This document shows, piece after piece, positions 17,487 through 25,660 of a stretch of 64,000 nt of DNA (position 1 is the stretch's first letter; each line of letters starts with the position of its first letter). The stretch is taken from the NCBI RefSeq assembly GCF_022288725.1, contig NZ_JAKNTA010000008.1:248001-312000 (forward strand), in the 5' to 3' direction. Under the pieces are notes generated by a model. It was not told the DNA's origin. It made no database searches and worked only from the letters and a program-made list of their open reading frames with translations. This DNA is from Kitasatospora sp. A2-31. GTDB taxonomy: Bacteria > Actinomycetota > Actinomycetes > Streptomycetales > Streptomycetaceae. The translations under genes were made by a program, and so were the position numbers.

Positions 17487-17520
17487 CCGCCCGTCCAGGC
17501 CAGCCGGCCTGGGCGGGCGG
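17487..17520 (+). terminator. Intrinsic terminator after the bS22 gene
   Basis: A 15-bp stem (17487-17501 with 17506-17520) with one G-T wobble and an AGCC loop lies 39 nt after the stop codon. Confidence 0.82.
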
Positions 17521-17617
17521 TGTCGTTCCCGGGCGGTGTCGTTCCCGGGCGGGGTGACTTCCCGGCAGCTCCGGCGGTGGCACTTCCTGGCGGCGTCCGG
17601 GTGGTGTCACTTCCCGG
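17519..17617. repeat. Five imperfect copies of a GGTGTC(G/A)YTTCCCGG element
   Basis: Degenerate direct copies start at about 17519, 17535, 17552, 17576 and 17603. The first two are identical and the spacing grows from 16 to 27 nt. They fill the gap between the bS22 terminator and the epimerase gene. They may be a regulator-binding array or decayed tandem duplications. Confidence 0.65.
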
Positions 17618-17668
17618 CCCGGCCGGGTGGCGCGGTACGGTGCACGCAGGGCCGAGGAGGGCCGAGGA

Positions 17669-18799
17669 ATGGGGTGCAGCACCGTGGGGATGGTCGTGCT
17701 CGTCACCGGCGTGTCCCGCCGGCTCGGCGCCCGGTTCGTCGCCGAGCTCCGGCGCCGGCCCGGCGTCGACCTGGTGGTCGGCGTGGACGTGCAGCCGCCC
17801 CGGTCGCCGGTCGAGGAGCCGGCGGAACCCGCCGCCCCGTACCGGTTCCAGCAGCTCGATCTGCGCCGGCCCGCGGTGGCCCGGGTGATCGCCGAGCACC
17901 GGGTCGACACCGTCGTCCACCTTGCGGTGAGCGCCACCGGCCTGGGCTCCACCAACCGCGCCGCGGTCAAGGAGTCCAACGTCATCGGCACCATGCAGCT
18001 GCTCGGTGCCTGCCAGAAGGCCCCGGGGGTGCGCCGGCTGGTGGTGAAGTCGACGACCGGCGTGTACGGCTCGGCGCCGCGCGACCCCGCGGTGTTCACC
18101 GAGCGGACCCAGCCCAAGAACCTCCCGGGCGGCGGCTTCGCCAAGGACGCGGTCGAGGTCGAGGGCTACGTCCGCGGCTTCGCCCGGCGTCGCCCGGACG
18201 TCGCGGTCACCGTGCTGCGGTTCGCCAACATCGTCGGCCCCGGCGCGGACACCCCGCTCAGCGAGTACTTCGCCATGCCGGTGCTGCCCACCGTCCTCGG
18301 CTACGACCCGCGGCTGCAGTTCGTCCACGAGGACGACGCGCTCGCGGTCCTCGTCCGGGCGGCGGAGGAGCCGGAGCCCGGCACCGTCAACACCGGCACC
18401 TTCAACGTGGCGGGGGAGGGCGTCCTGCTGCTCTCCCAGTGCGCCCGCCGGCTCGGCCGGCCCACCCTGCCGCTGCTGCTGCCCGCGATCAGCTGGATGG
18501 CCGGGCTGGCCCGGCGGACGCGGATGGTCGACTTCTCCCCCGAGCAGCTGCGGCTGCTCACCCACGGCCGGGTGGTGGACACCACCGCGCTGCGCGACAC
18601 CTTCGGCTACCGGCCGCGCTTCACCACCCCGGAGGCGTTCGCCGACTTCGCCGCCGCGCAGAGCACCGGGCTGCTGCCGCCGGAGCGGCTGACCGCCGTC
18701 ACCGACCGGCTGGGCGCGCTGCTGGGGCCGGAGCACGCCCCGGGCGCCCACCCGGCGCACCCGGGCCCCCCGAACCGTCCCCGTCGACCCAGGAGCTGA
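17669..18799 (+). CDS. NAD-dependent epimerase/dehydratase family protein
   Basis: A 376-residue extended SDR protein. The N-terminal VVLVTGVSRRLGARFVAEL carries the GxxGxxG nucleotide loop. HLAVSATGLGSTN, SNVIGTMQLLGACQKAPGVRRLVVKST and VYGSAPRDPAVFTE follow, and the middle (AKDAVEVEGYVRGFARRRPDV, then RFANIVGP) is typical of the conserved streptomycete protein next to bldN. ATG 17669 was chosen because GAGGAGGG lies 7 nt upstream. It is followed 7 nt later by the acyltransferase gene, so the two form an operon, perhaps for a lipid or cell-envelope step. The substrate is unknown. Confidence 0.85.
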   Translation: MGCSTVGMVVLVTGVSRRLGARFVAELRRRPGVDLVVGVDVQPPRSPVEEPAEPAAPYRFQQLDLRRPAVARVIAEHRVDTVVHLAVSATGLGSTNRAAVKESNVIGTMQLLGACQKAPGVRRLVVKSTTGVYGSAPRDPAVFTERTQPKNLPGGGFAKDAVEVEGYVRGFARRRPDVAVTVLRFANIVGPGADTPLSEYFAMPVLPTVLGYDPRLQFVHEDDALAVLVRAAEEPEPGTVNTGTFNVAGEGVLLLSQCARRLGRPTLPLLLPAISWMAGLARRTRMVDFSPEQLRLLTHGRVVDTTALRDTFGYRPRFTTPEAFADFAAAQSTGLLPPERLTAVTDRLGALLGPEHAPGAHPAHPGPPNRPRRPRS

Positions 18800-18806
18800 A
18801 CCCGCG

Positions 18807-19817
18807 ATGAGTGCCGCAGCCGAGAACGCGCCGGGCGAGGCCAAGGTCATCCCGATCGAGTCCGCGCCGAGCTGGAGCGAGCCCGAACGGCCCGTCGGTC
18901 TGGCCGACCGCCTGGCCGGAGCCGTCGGCGGGGCGCTGGCCGGGCCGCTCGGCCCGACCGCCACCCGGCTGTTCGGCAAGGGCTGGGAGGGCCGGGCCGC
19001 CGACGGCCTCTCCTTCCTGCGTCGCCGGATCACCGGCGACTACGAGGTGGACGAGTTCGGCTTCGACCGGGAGCTCACCGAGGAGGTGCTGCTCGGGATG
19101 CTGCGGCCGCTCGCCGAGAAGTACTTCCGGGTCGAGGTGCGGGGGATCGAGAACATCCCGGCCGAGGGCGGCGCACTGCTGGTGGCCAACCACTCGGGGA
19201 CGATCCCGCTGGACGCGCTGATGACGCAGGTCGTGATCCACGACCACCACCCCGCGCGGCGGTACCTGCGGATGCTCGCCGCCGACCTGGTGTTCGTGCT
19301 GCCCGGCGTCAACGAGCTGGCCCGCAAGGCCGGCCACACGCTCGCCTGCAACGAGGACGCCCAGGCGCTGCTGGAGCGCGGCGAGCTGGTCGGGGTCTGG
19401 CCGGAGGGCTTCAAGGGCATCGGCAAACCGTTCTCCGAGCGGTACAAGCTGCAGCGGTTCGGGCGCGGGGGCTTCGTCTCCTCGGCGCTGCGGGCCCGGG
19501 TGCCGATCGTTCCCTGCTCGATCGTCGGGGCGGAGGAGACCTATCCGATGATCGGCAACTTCAAGACGCTGGCCCGGCTGCTCGGCCTGCCGTACGTGCC
19601 GATCACGCCGACCTTCCCGTGGCTCGGGCCGCTCGGTGCGGTGCCGCTGCCGACCAAGTGGATCATCCAGTTCGGCGAGCCGATCGCCACCGACCGCCAC
19701 CCGGCGGAGGCGGCGGACGACCCGATGCTGGTCTTCGACCTGGCCGACGAGGTGCGGGAGACCATCCAGCACACGCTCTACACGCTGCTGGTGCAGCGGC
19801 GGTCGGTCTTCTTCTGA
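18807..19817 (+). CDS. 1-acyl-glycerol-3-phosphate acyltransferase-like (PlsC family)
   Basis: A 336-residue lysophospholipid acyltransferase. The catalytic block is NHSGTIPLD (NHx4D) at about residues 131-139. The substrate-binding block VGVWPEGFKGIGKPFSERYKLQRFGRGGFV follows, then VPIVPCSIVGAEE. It transfers an acyl chain to a lysophospholipid or related alcohol at the membrane. AGGAG lies 12 nt before the ATG, and the gene follows the epimerase by 7 nt. A bidirectional terminator separates it from convergent rsbN. Confidence 0.88.
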   Translation: MSAAAENAPGEAKVIPIESAPSWSEPERPVGLADRLAGAVGGALAGPLGPTATRLFGKGWEGRAADGLSFLRRRITGDYEVDEFGFDRELTEEVLLGMLRPLAEKYFRVEVRGIENIPAEGGALLVANHSGTIPLDALMTQVVIHDHHPARRYLRMLAADLVFVLPGVNELARKAGHTLACNEDAQALLERGELVGVWPEGFKGIGKPFSERYKLQRFGRGGFVSSALRARVPIVPCSIVGAEETYPMIGNFKTLARLLGLPYVPITPTFPWLGPLGAVPLPTKWIIQFGEPIATDRHPAEAADDPMLVFDLADEVRETIQHTLYTLLVQRRSVFF

Positions 19818-19821
19818 CGGA

Positions 19822-19879
19822 CGGCCCGGCCCGGCCCGCGCCGCCCGCCCGAGCGGCCCGGCCCGGCCCGCGCCGCCCG
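19822..19879. repeat. 26-bp direct repeat after the acyltransferase gene
   Basis: A 26-bp GGCCC-rich sequence at 19822-19847 recurs exactly at 19854-19879 (period 32). It leads directly into the bidirectional terminator. Confidence 0.85.
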
Positions 19880-19889
19880 GGCGCTGACG

Positions 19890-19932
19890 GCGGAGGGGCC
19901 CGGGCGGCGCGGGCCGGGCCGGGCCCCTCCGC
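19890..19932. terminator. Bidirectional terminator between the acyltransferase gene and rsbN
   Basis: A perfect 14-bp stem (19890-19903 with 19919-19932) encloses a 15-nt loop, between convergent stop codons at 19817 and 19946. Confidence 0.78.
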
Positions 19933-19945
19933 CTCTGCGGGCCCG

Positions 19946-21268
19946 TCAGCCGCCGAGGATCCGCAGGCCGGGCAACAGGCCGGGGACCAGCGGGGGCACG
20001 TCGACACCCTGCTGCGTGCCGCTGCCGCCGCCGGTGGCCGCACTGGGCGTGCCGGACGGCTGCGGGGCCTGCGCGGGCGCCGGGTCGGCGCTCGGCGAGG
20101 GCTTGGTGCCGGGCAGGCCGCTGGTGAGGTTGTCCACCAGCCCGCCGACCGCGTCCGAGGCGCTGCTGGGCAGGCTGTTCGGCGCGGCTCCGCCGCCGGC
20201 CGCCGCGCCGGCGCCGGGGGTGCTGGCACCGGCGGACGGTGCCTGCTCCGTGCTGCCGGCCTTGCCGCTGCCGCCCGTGCCTCCGGATCCGCCGTTGCGG
20301 GCCGGTCCGGCCCCCGCGGCCGGGGCGCCGCCCGCGGCCGGGGCCTCGGCCGTGGCGCCGCCGCCCGCCGGGCTGCCCGTGGCGCCGACCGCCCCGGAGC
20401 CGGCCGGGCTGCCGCTCTTGGCGGGCGGCTGGGCCAGGCGCAGGGGCGCGACGTCCTCGCTTATGTCGTCGAAGAGCTGGTCGACGAGGTGGGCCTGCGA
20501 GATCAGCTGGACCGGGAGCTTGCTCTGCAGCTCGGCCCAGTGGCCGTCCTCGTCCTGGGCGAAGCCGGCGAGCGTGCGCATCGGGTCGAGCGAGCCGTTG
20601 CTCCGGTAGACCGAGCGCAGCAGGTCGCGGCCCTTGAGGGCGTCGGCGTGCATGTCGTCCAGCGCCTTGCGGACCCGCTCGACGGTGCCCGGACTGAGTT
20701 CGGTCGCGTCCGCCCGGCCGACCAGGCTCTTGGCCTCGCCGAGTCGGGTGGCCGCGTTGTCGAGCAGCAGCTCGCCGCGCTCGGTGTCCGAGTCGGCGAG
20801 GTCGAGCCGGAGCCCTTCCAGGCCGCGCTTCATGCCGTATAGCGTGTCCCCGGGAAGGGCGTTGGAGCTCGCGGCCGCCGCGCCGGCGAAGCTGCCCACG
20901 GCGAGGCCGGCGACCAGGCCGCCGATCGCGAACCGGCGGCTCCAACGGCCGCGCGGTGCGCCGCGGAGCGCCCGGTGCCTGCGCTGCCGGGGCACCACGG
21001 CACCCGTCCCGCCGGCGAAGACCTGCTCGAACGCGGCCATCAGCTGCGCGCGTTGGACGGTCCGGACCTCCGCGTCCAGCTCCGGTCCCGGCAGTGCCCC
21101 TAGTGCGCCGGCCAGGCCGACCAGTTCGGCCGTCGCGGTCGAACCGGCGCCGGTGGCGGCGGCGTTGGCCGATCCGGCCGCGGTGGCGCCGCGTTGCTCT
21201 GCCTGGTGGGCCTCCAGCGCCTCGGCGAAGGCCTTCGCCCGCCGGTGCTCCAGCACGTTTGCCGTCAC
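19946..21268 (-). CDS. rsbN: Anti-sigma factor RsbN (DUF5667 protein) for BldN
   Basis: A 440-residue protein placed directly downstream of bldN, as RsbN is in Streptomyces. The N-terminal cytoplasmic part begins MTANVLEHRRAKAFAEALEAHQ. One membrane helix (FAIGGLVAGLAVGSFAGAAAA) follows at about residues 115-137, then a DUF5667 region (PGDTLYGMKRGLEGLRLDLADSD, ERGELLLDNAATRLGEAKSL) and a long Gly/Pro/Ala/Ser tail. RsbN binds BldN and blocks its activity. The GTG at 21268 was chosen for GGGAGG 8 nt upstream. A BldN-like promoter motif lies in the 301-bp gap behind bldN, suggesting feedback. Confidence 0.82.
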   Translation of the reverse strand: MTANVLEHRRAKAFAEALEAHQAEQRGATAAGSANAAATGAGSTATAELVGLAGALGALPGPELDAEVRTVQRAQLMAAFEQVFAGGTGAVVPRQRRHRALRGAPRGRWSRRFAIGGLVAGLAVGSFAGAAAASSNALPGDTLYGMKRGLEGLRLDLADSDTERGELLLDNAATRLGEAKSLVGRADATELSPGTVERVRKALDDMHADALKGRDLLRSVYRSNGSLDPMRTLAGFAQDEDGHWAELQSKLPVQLISQAHLVDQLFDDISEDVAPLRLAQPPAKSGSPAGSGAVGATGSPAGGGATAEAPAAGGAPAAGAGPARNGGSGGTGGSGKAGSTEQAPSAGASTPGAGAAAGGGAAPNSLPSSASDAVGGLVDNLTSGLPGTKPSPSADPAPAQAPQPSGTPSAATGGGSGTQQGVDVPPLVPGLLPGLRILGG

Positions 21269-21401
21269 GGGCCACACCTCCCTTCGTCGTTGTCGACACC
21301 CCGGCCTGCCGGACGGTTGCCTCGGCGGGCCAAAGCCACTCCATCGGGTGAGAGGTCGCAATTCGACTTGACCGTACGCCTGGTGGGGGCTTGCACGCTG
21401 G

Positions 21402-21430
21402 CCAACGAGCGGTGCGGGCGGTCGGTTACG
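21402..21430 (-). promoter_or_regulatory. Candidate BldN-type promoter of rsbN
   Basis: On the minus strand, CGTAAC and CGTTGG are separated by 17 nt, about 130 nt upstream of the rsbN start. The same two-part motif precedes rodlin, chaplin and secreted-protein genes in this window. Confidence 0.55.
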
Positions 21431-21569
21431 CACGGCTGATCATCGGACCGACCGTTCACCCGGACGTGTCGGACCGGCACCGACGGTGACGGCCCTCCGG
21501 TTGTTCCGGCTATTCCACAGGGGGCGCCACCGGCGCTGCCGCCGGCACCGTCCCCGGTCCTGGTACCGC

Positions 21570-22454
21570 TCACCGCGCATCGGGCGGCAGGAGGCGGGCC
21601 AACGTCCGCACCGCGCGGTACTGGAGGGTCTTGATGGCGCCCTCGTTCTTGCCCATGATCCGGGCGGTCTCGGCGACCGAAAGGCCCTGCAGGAAGCGGA
21701 GGGTGACGCACTCCTGCTGCTGCGGGTTGAGCCGCCGGACGGCCTCCAGCAGGGCGGCGTTGGAGAGCGACTCCAGCACCGACTCCTCGGGGCTGCGCTC
21801 GCACTCGTTGGAGTCGAGCATCTCGCCGGTGGTGACCTCCAGCCGGAACCGGCTGGACTTGAAGTGGTCGGCCACCAGGTTGCGGGCGATGGTCACCAGC
21901 CAGGCGCCGAAGTCCCGGCCCTGCCAGGTGAAGGTGCCGATCCGGCGCAGTGCGCGCAGGAAGGTCTCGCTGGTGAGGTCCTCGGCGGTGGCCCGGCTGC
22001 CGACCCGGTAGTAGATGTAGCGGTAGACGGTGTCCGCGTAGTGGTCGTACAGGCGGCCGAAGGCCTCGCTCTCCCCGGCCTGGGCCTGCTCGACCAGCTC
22101 CATGATCGGGTTGTGCTCGGTCTCGAAGCCGGGGCGCGGGGCGATCCGGGTGCGGCTGCGGCCGCCCGTGCCGGTTCCGGTCCGGCCGCGCGCGCCGGCG
22201 CCGGTGGAGCCGGCCGCGGTGGTGCGCAGCGCCAGGCCGGGGGGGTGGGGCGGCCCGAAGCCGGACGGGACGCCGGCGGGGACCAGCTGGGGGGTCGCGG
22301 CGAGCTGGCTGCGGAGCAGGGTGCGCAGCAGCTCCAGGCCGGTGGAGATCTGCCGCGCGGACGCCGGCCGGCCGCGGAGGCTGGTGCGGGAGCGCAGGGG
22401 CGCGGGCGACGGGCGGGAGGGTGCAGGCGCGTCGTTCCGGACGGGTGGGTACAC
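21570..22454 (-). CDS. bldN: Developmental ECF sigma factor BldN
   Basis: A 294-residue sigma-70-family factor. It has the long N-terminal extension typical of BldN (about 115 residues, beginning MYPPVRND, Pro/Arg/Gly-rich), which in S. coelicolor is a pro-sequence removed after synthesis. Region 2 covers AFGRLYDHYADTVYRYIYYRVG and FLRALRRIGTFTWQGRDFGAWL. Region 4 covers LNPQQQECVTLRFLQGLSVAE and MGKNEGAIKTLQYRAV. BldN directs chaplin, rodlin and bldM transcription for aerial growth. The GTG follows GGGAG closely. Chaplin and rodlin genes lie about 10 kb away in this window. Confidence 0.95.
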   Translation of the reverse strand: MYPPVRNDAPAPSRPSPAPLRSRTSLRGRPASARQISTGLELLRTLLRSQLAATPQLVPAGVPSGFGPPHPPGLALRTTAAGSTGAGARGRTGTGTGGRSRTRIAPRPGFETEHNPIMELVEQAQAGESEAFGRLYDHYADTVYRYIYYRVGSRATAEDLTSETFLRALRRIGTFTWQGRDFGAWLVTIARNLVADHFKSSRFRLEVTTGEMLDSNECERSPEESVLESLSNAALLEAVRRLNPQQQECVTLRFLQGLSVAETARIMGKNEGAIKTLQYRAVRTLARLLPPDAR

Positions 22455-22982
22455 GGGACTCCCAGAGGCAGAACTGTGGACGGATCACCTCCGCCTGCGC
22501 GGAGAGCACGCCGGCGCCGCCCGGTCGCGAGGGGCGGGTGGGTGACGTGCATCCAGGAGAGAATAACGCTTTGTGCAATGACAGCTACACCGTGTGGTCG
22601 AAGTGGCCGTTTGGGATCCGCATCGCATGCATATTCGGCCGACACTGACCGAAGATGTCATCGTTCATCCGGCTCAACGTGATCGAACGGGTGCGCTGGG
22701 TGACCAATTCGGTGGCCCGGCGGGCGGTTTCCCCGCTGTTGGCCTCGGTAACCCCCGACTTCCCCGGTCTGGCGAACGATCAGAACCGGTCGTCGGCTTA
22801 CAGGTTCGGTCAGAGCGGTCGGGCGGGTCCGCGGAATGCCCGGGTTCGCCCGTACGAGCGGGCTGGTACGCGTGCGGATTGACGCGTAGTCACCCGAGCA
22901 GGGGACGCCGACCGCCGCGGCCGGACGGTGGCCCGCAGCGGTGCGGGAGCGGCCCGCGGCAGCCGGGCGACGGCCCGCGGCG
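22455..22982. other. Long intergenic region upstream of bldN
   Basis: These 528 bp hold the bldN promoter region and the 3' flank of the HAD-IB gene. From about 22560 to 22670 it is AT-rich (AGAATAACGCTTTGTGCAAT, GCATGCATATTCGG) and contains the palindrome ACACCGTGT (22587-22595). Short open frames here lack coding character. No clear BldD box or -35/-10 pair was identified. Confidence 0.5.
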
Positions 22983-24011
22983 TCAGGCGCGGTGCCGGCG
23001 GTGCAGCGCGACCCCGGCCGCCGCCGCGCCCGCGGCCACGCCGAGCGCGGCCGCCGCCGGCAGGCCCACCCGGGCCGCCTTGCGCCCGGTCCGGAAGTCG
23101 CGCACCCGCCAGCCCTGCGCCCGGGCGTGCCGGCGCAGTGCGCCGTCCGGGTTGACCACGTACGGGTGGCCGACCAGCGAGAGCATCGGGATGTCGTTGG
23201 CCGAGTCGCTGTAGGCGGCGCAGCGGTCCAGGTCGAGCCGCTCGCGGCGGGCCAGCGACCGGACGGCGGCCGCCTTGGCCGGCCCGTGCAGCAGGTCGCC
23301 GACCAGCCGGCCGGTGTAGGCGCCGTCACGGGCCTCGGCGACGGTGCCGAGCGCGCCGGTCATGCCGAGCCGCCGGGCGATGATCCGGGCCACCTCCAGC
23401 GGAGCGGCCGTCACCAGCCAGACCCGCTGGCCGGCGTCCAGGTGCATCTGGACCAGGGCGCGGGTGCCGGGCCAGATCTTGTCCGCGACGACCTGCTCGA
23501 AGACCTCCTCGCAGAGCGCTTCGAGGTCGGCGGTGCGCTTGCCGGCGACCAGGCCGAGCGCGGTGTGCTGGGCGTCGGCCATGTGGTCCGGGTCCTCGGT
23601 GCCGTGCAGCCGGAACCACGCCTGCTGCCAGGCGAACCGGGCGATGTCGCGGCGGGTGAGGAGGCCGTGGCGGTAGAGGCCGACGCCGAGGTAGAAGATC
23701 GCCGCGCCGCGCAGGATGGTGTTGTCGCAGTCGAAGAAGGCGGCGGCGCGCGGGTCGTCCGGCTCGGGGGTGTGGTTCCCGGCGGGCGCCTTGGGGGCCT
23801 TGCCGGCCCGCTCGGGCGTGCCGGCCCGTCCGGCGGCGGCGTCCTGGGGCGGGGTGCCCTGCTCGGCGGGTGCGGTCCGCCGGCCGACGGGCGGGGCGCC
23901 GGGGTCGGCCTTCAGCGCGGCCTCCGCGGCCTCGGCCGCAGCCTCGCCCGCCAGGGCGGTCTGCGCGCTGGTGGGGCGCCTTGCCTGGGTGAGCCTTCGG
24001 AGCACGGCCAT
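22983..24011 (-). CDS. HAD-IB family phosphatase with C-terminal membrane helix
   Basis: A 342-residue phosphoserine-phosphatase-like HAD-IB protein. After a 90-residue Ala/Pro-rich N-terminus comes motif I AAFFDCDNTILRGAA. The cap follows, then WLVTAAPLEVARIIARRLG (motif II), LLHGPAKAAAVRSL (motif III Lys) and YSDSANDIPMLSLVG (motif IV). A hydrophobic tail (PAAAALGVAAGAAAAGVAL) may anchor it. The ATG at 24011 lies 7 nt after TATGCT on the minus strand with no ribosome-binding site, so it is probably leaderless. It is a conserved neighbour of bldN; the substrate is unknown. Confidence 0.85.
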   Translation of the reverse strand: MAVLRRLTQARRPTSAQTALAGEAAAEAAEAALKADPGAPPVGRRTAPAEQGTPPQDAAAGRAGTPERAGKAPKAPAGNHTPEPDDPRAAAFFDCDNTILRGAAIFYLGVGLYRHGLLTRRDIARFAWQQAWFRLHGTEDPDHMADAQHTALGLVAGKRTADLEALCEEVFEQVVADKIWPGTRALVQMHLDAGQRVWLVTAAPLEVARIIARRLGMTGALGTVAEARDGAYTGRLVGDLLHGPAKAAAVRSLARRERLDLDRCAAYSDSANDIPMLSLVGHPYVVNPDGALRRHARAQGWRVRDFRTGRKAARVGLPAAAALGVAAGAAAAGVALHRRHRA

Positions 24012-24152
24012 GGCACCGAGCATAGCCAGCCGGGCACGGAGGGGCCGTGACGGCGGCGTGCCCGGGGAGTGAACAGCGCACTGCCCGTCCGTGGCCGCCG
24101 GGAGCTCCCCGGGCGGCGCCGGCGCGGGTGTAAACAGGCGCACAATGGCCGG

Positions 24153-24437
24153 GTGAGTCCTCTGCTGCGACGTGACAAGAACCCGAGCCCGAAGCCGTCC
24201 GACCGGACCGTGACCCTGGTCGGCAAGCCGGGCTGCCACCTGTGCGACGACGCCCGGGAGGTGATCGTCCGGGTGACCGGGGAACTGGGCGCGGCCTTCG
24301 AGGAGAAGGACATCACGCAGGACGAGGAGCTGTACCGCAAGTACTGGGAGCAGATCCCGGTGACCCTGGTCGACGGCCGCCAGCACGACTTCTGGCGGGT
24401 CGACGAGCGCCGGCTGCGGTCCGCCCTCGGCGCCTAG
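24153..24437 (+). CDS. Glutaredoxin-family (thioredoxin-fold) protein
   Basis: A 94-residue thioredoxin-fold protein with the redox motif GKPGCHLCDDAREVI (CxxC at about residues 29-32), the cis-Pro QIPVTLVDG, and a C-terminal helix. It resembles the DUF836/glutaredoxin-like group. The GTG at 24153 was preferred to an upstream start at 24069. CACAAT ends 6 nt before it, suggesting a leaderless mRNA, and the first codons (SPLLRRDK) match the usual start. It lies upstream of the Rex operon, fitting a redox neighbourhood. Confidence 0.85.
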   Translation: MSPLLRRDKNPSPKPSDRTVTLVGKPGCHLCDDAREVIVRVTGELGAAFEEKDITQDEELYRKYWEQIPVTLVDGRQHDFWRVDERRLRSALGA

Positions 24438-24641
24438 GGTTCCGTCCGGCACGCCTGGGGCCCGCCTCGGCCCCGGCCCGGCGAGCCGGCGCGCGGCACC
24501 GCCGACCCCGCCGACCGGCGGGGGCGGTTCGCCGAATCGTTGTGAAGAATCGCGTGCACGGTCTGGGGCGCCCGGTGTTCGTCGGCTTACGATCGAACGC
24601 GTTTGCGCCCGTGGGGGGCTGAGCACGCGAGGAGTGCCGCC

Positions 24642-25559
24642 ATGCTTCCCGGCCCGACACCAGGGACGCCCCTCGCCCCGACCGGGGCCGGGGGCTTCGC
24701 GGTGGTGGACGTGGAGGCGACCGGCCGCAGTCCGTGGCGGCACCGGGTGGTCGAGGTGGCCGTCGTGCTGCTGGACGAGCGGCTTCGTCCGGAGGCCGAG
24801 TTCTGCACCCTGCTGGATCCGCTGGGCCCCGTCGGCCCGACCCATGTGCACCGGATAGCCCAGGCCGACGTCGAGGGCGCCCCCCGGTTCCGCGAGATAG
24901 CCCCGCGGCTGCTGGAGCTGCTGGCCGGGCGGGTGCTGGTGGGGCACCACGTCACCTGTGACCACGCCTTCCTCGACCGCGAATTCGCGCGGATCGGTGT
25001 TGCGCTGCCGCCGGTCCCGCTGCTCTGCACCATGCGGCTGGCCCGTGACCACCTGCCGCAGGCCCGCGGCTTCGGGCTGGCGGCCTGCGTCGAGGCGGCC
25101 GGGCTCGGCCGGTTCCCGGCGCACACCGCGCTCGGTGACGCCCGGGCCACCGCCGACCTGCTCCGGCACTGCGCGGGGGCGGCGTCCTGCCCGCCGGACG
25201 ACTGGGCGGTGCCGCTGCGCGAGGCGGCGCGGGTGCCGTGGCCGCAGCTGGGCCGGGCGCGCTCGCACCCGTCCGACGAGCCGGTGCTGCTGGTGCGGCG
25301 CGACCCGCTGCCCGGCCTGCACCCCTGGCCGGACTCCGAGACCGGTGCGACGGCCGAGCCGGTCGGCGCACCGGACGGCGGCCCGCTGTCCGGCTTCCCG
25401 GTGCAGGCGTCCGGCCCCGCTTCCGGCGAGCCCGTCGAGCAGCCGCGCCAGGCGCCGGAGGGGTCCCCGTGCAGCCCTGCGTACGGCCTTCGGCCGCCCC
25501 GGTCGCGGCCCCCGGCGGAGGTCCGGAAGGAGACCGGTGCTATGGGGTCGTCGGCGTGA
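24642..25559 (+). CDS. DEDDh 3'-5' exonuclease domain protein (DnaQ-like)
   Basis: A 305-residue protein with an N-terminal exonuclease fold. Exo I is VVDVEATGRSPWRHRVVEVA (Asp and Glu), Exo II is LVGHHVTCDHAFLDREFAR (Asp), and Exo III is HTALGDARATADLL (His and Asp). It resembles the proofreading epsilon-type domain but occurs as a separate protein here. The last 100 residues are Pro/Gly/Ser-rich and look disordered. The ATG at 24642 follows GAGGAG at 7 nt. It ends about 40 nt before the Rex operator. Confidence 0.83.
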   Translation: MLPGPTPGTPLAPTGAGGFAVVDVEATGRSPWRHRVVEVAVVLLDERLRPEAEFCTLLDPLGPVGPTHVHRIAQADVEGAPRFREIAPRLLELLAGRVLVGHHVTCDHAFLDREFARIGVALPPVPLLCTMRLARDHLPQARGFGLAACVEAAGLGRFPAHTALGDARATADLLRHCAGAASCPPDDWAVPLREAARVPWPQLGRARSHPSDEPVLLVRRDPLPGLHPWPDSETGATAEPVGAPDGGPLSGFPVQASGPASGEPVEQPRQAPEGSPCSPAYGLRPPRSRPPAEVRKETGAMGSSA

Positions 25560-25595
25560 TGCGCATCACTGTGCGGGGACAAATCGGACACCATC

Positions 25596-25625
25596 TTTGT
25601 GCACACGTTCACAAACGCATAGCCT
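25596..25625 (+). promoter_or_regulatory. Rex operator (ROP-like) over the rex-hem promoter
   Basis: TGTGCACACGTTCACA at 25598-25613 differs from the Rex operator consensus TGTGAACGCGTTCACA at two positions. It lies within the longer near-palindrome TTTGTG...CACAAA. A TTGTGC (25597-25602)/TAGCCT (25620-25625) promoter with 17-nt spacing overlaps it, so bound Rex would block RNA polymerase. Confidence 0.82.
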
Positions 25626-25660
25626 GGCTGCCAAAGCCCAGCTTCACCCACAGGAGCACC

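Noticed and set aside
17628..17668. A 14-residue N-terminal extension of the epimerase beginning at 17627
   Set aside because: The ATG at 17669 has GAGGAGGG at the right distance and gives the conserved short lead before VVLVTGVS.
22421..23214. Short open frames in the bldN upstream region
   Set aside because: They lack ribosome-binding sites and homologous products, and part of the stretch is AT-rich promoter DNA.
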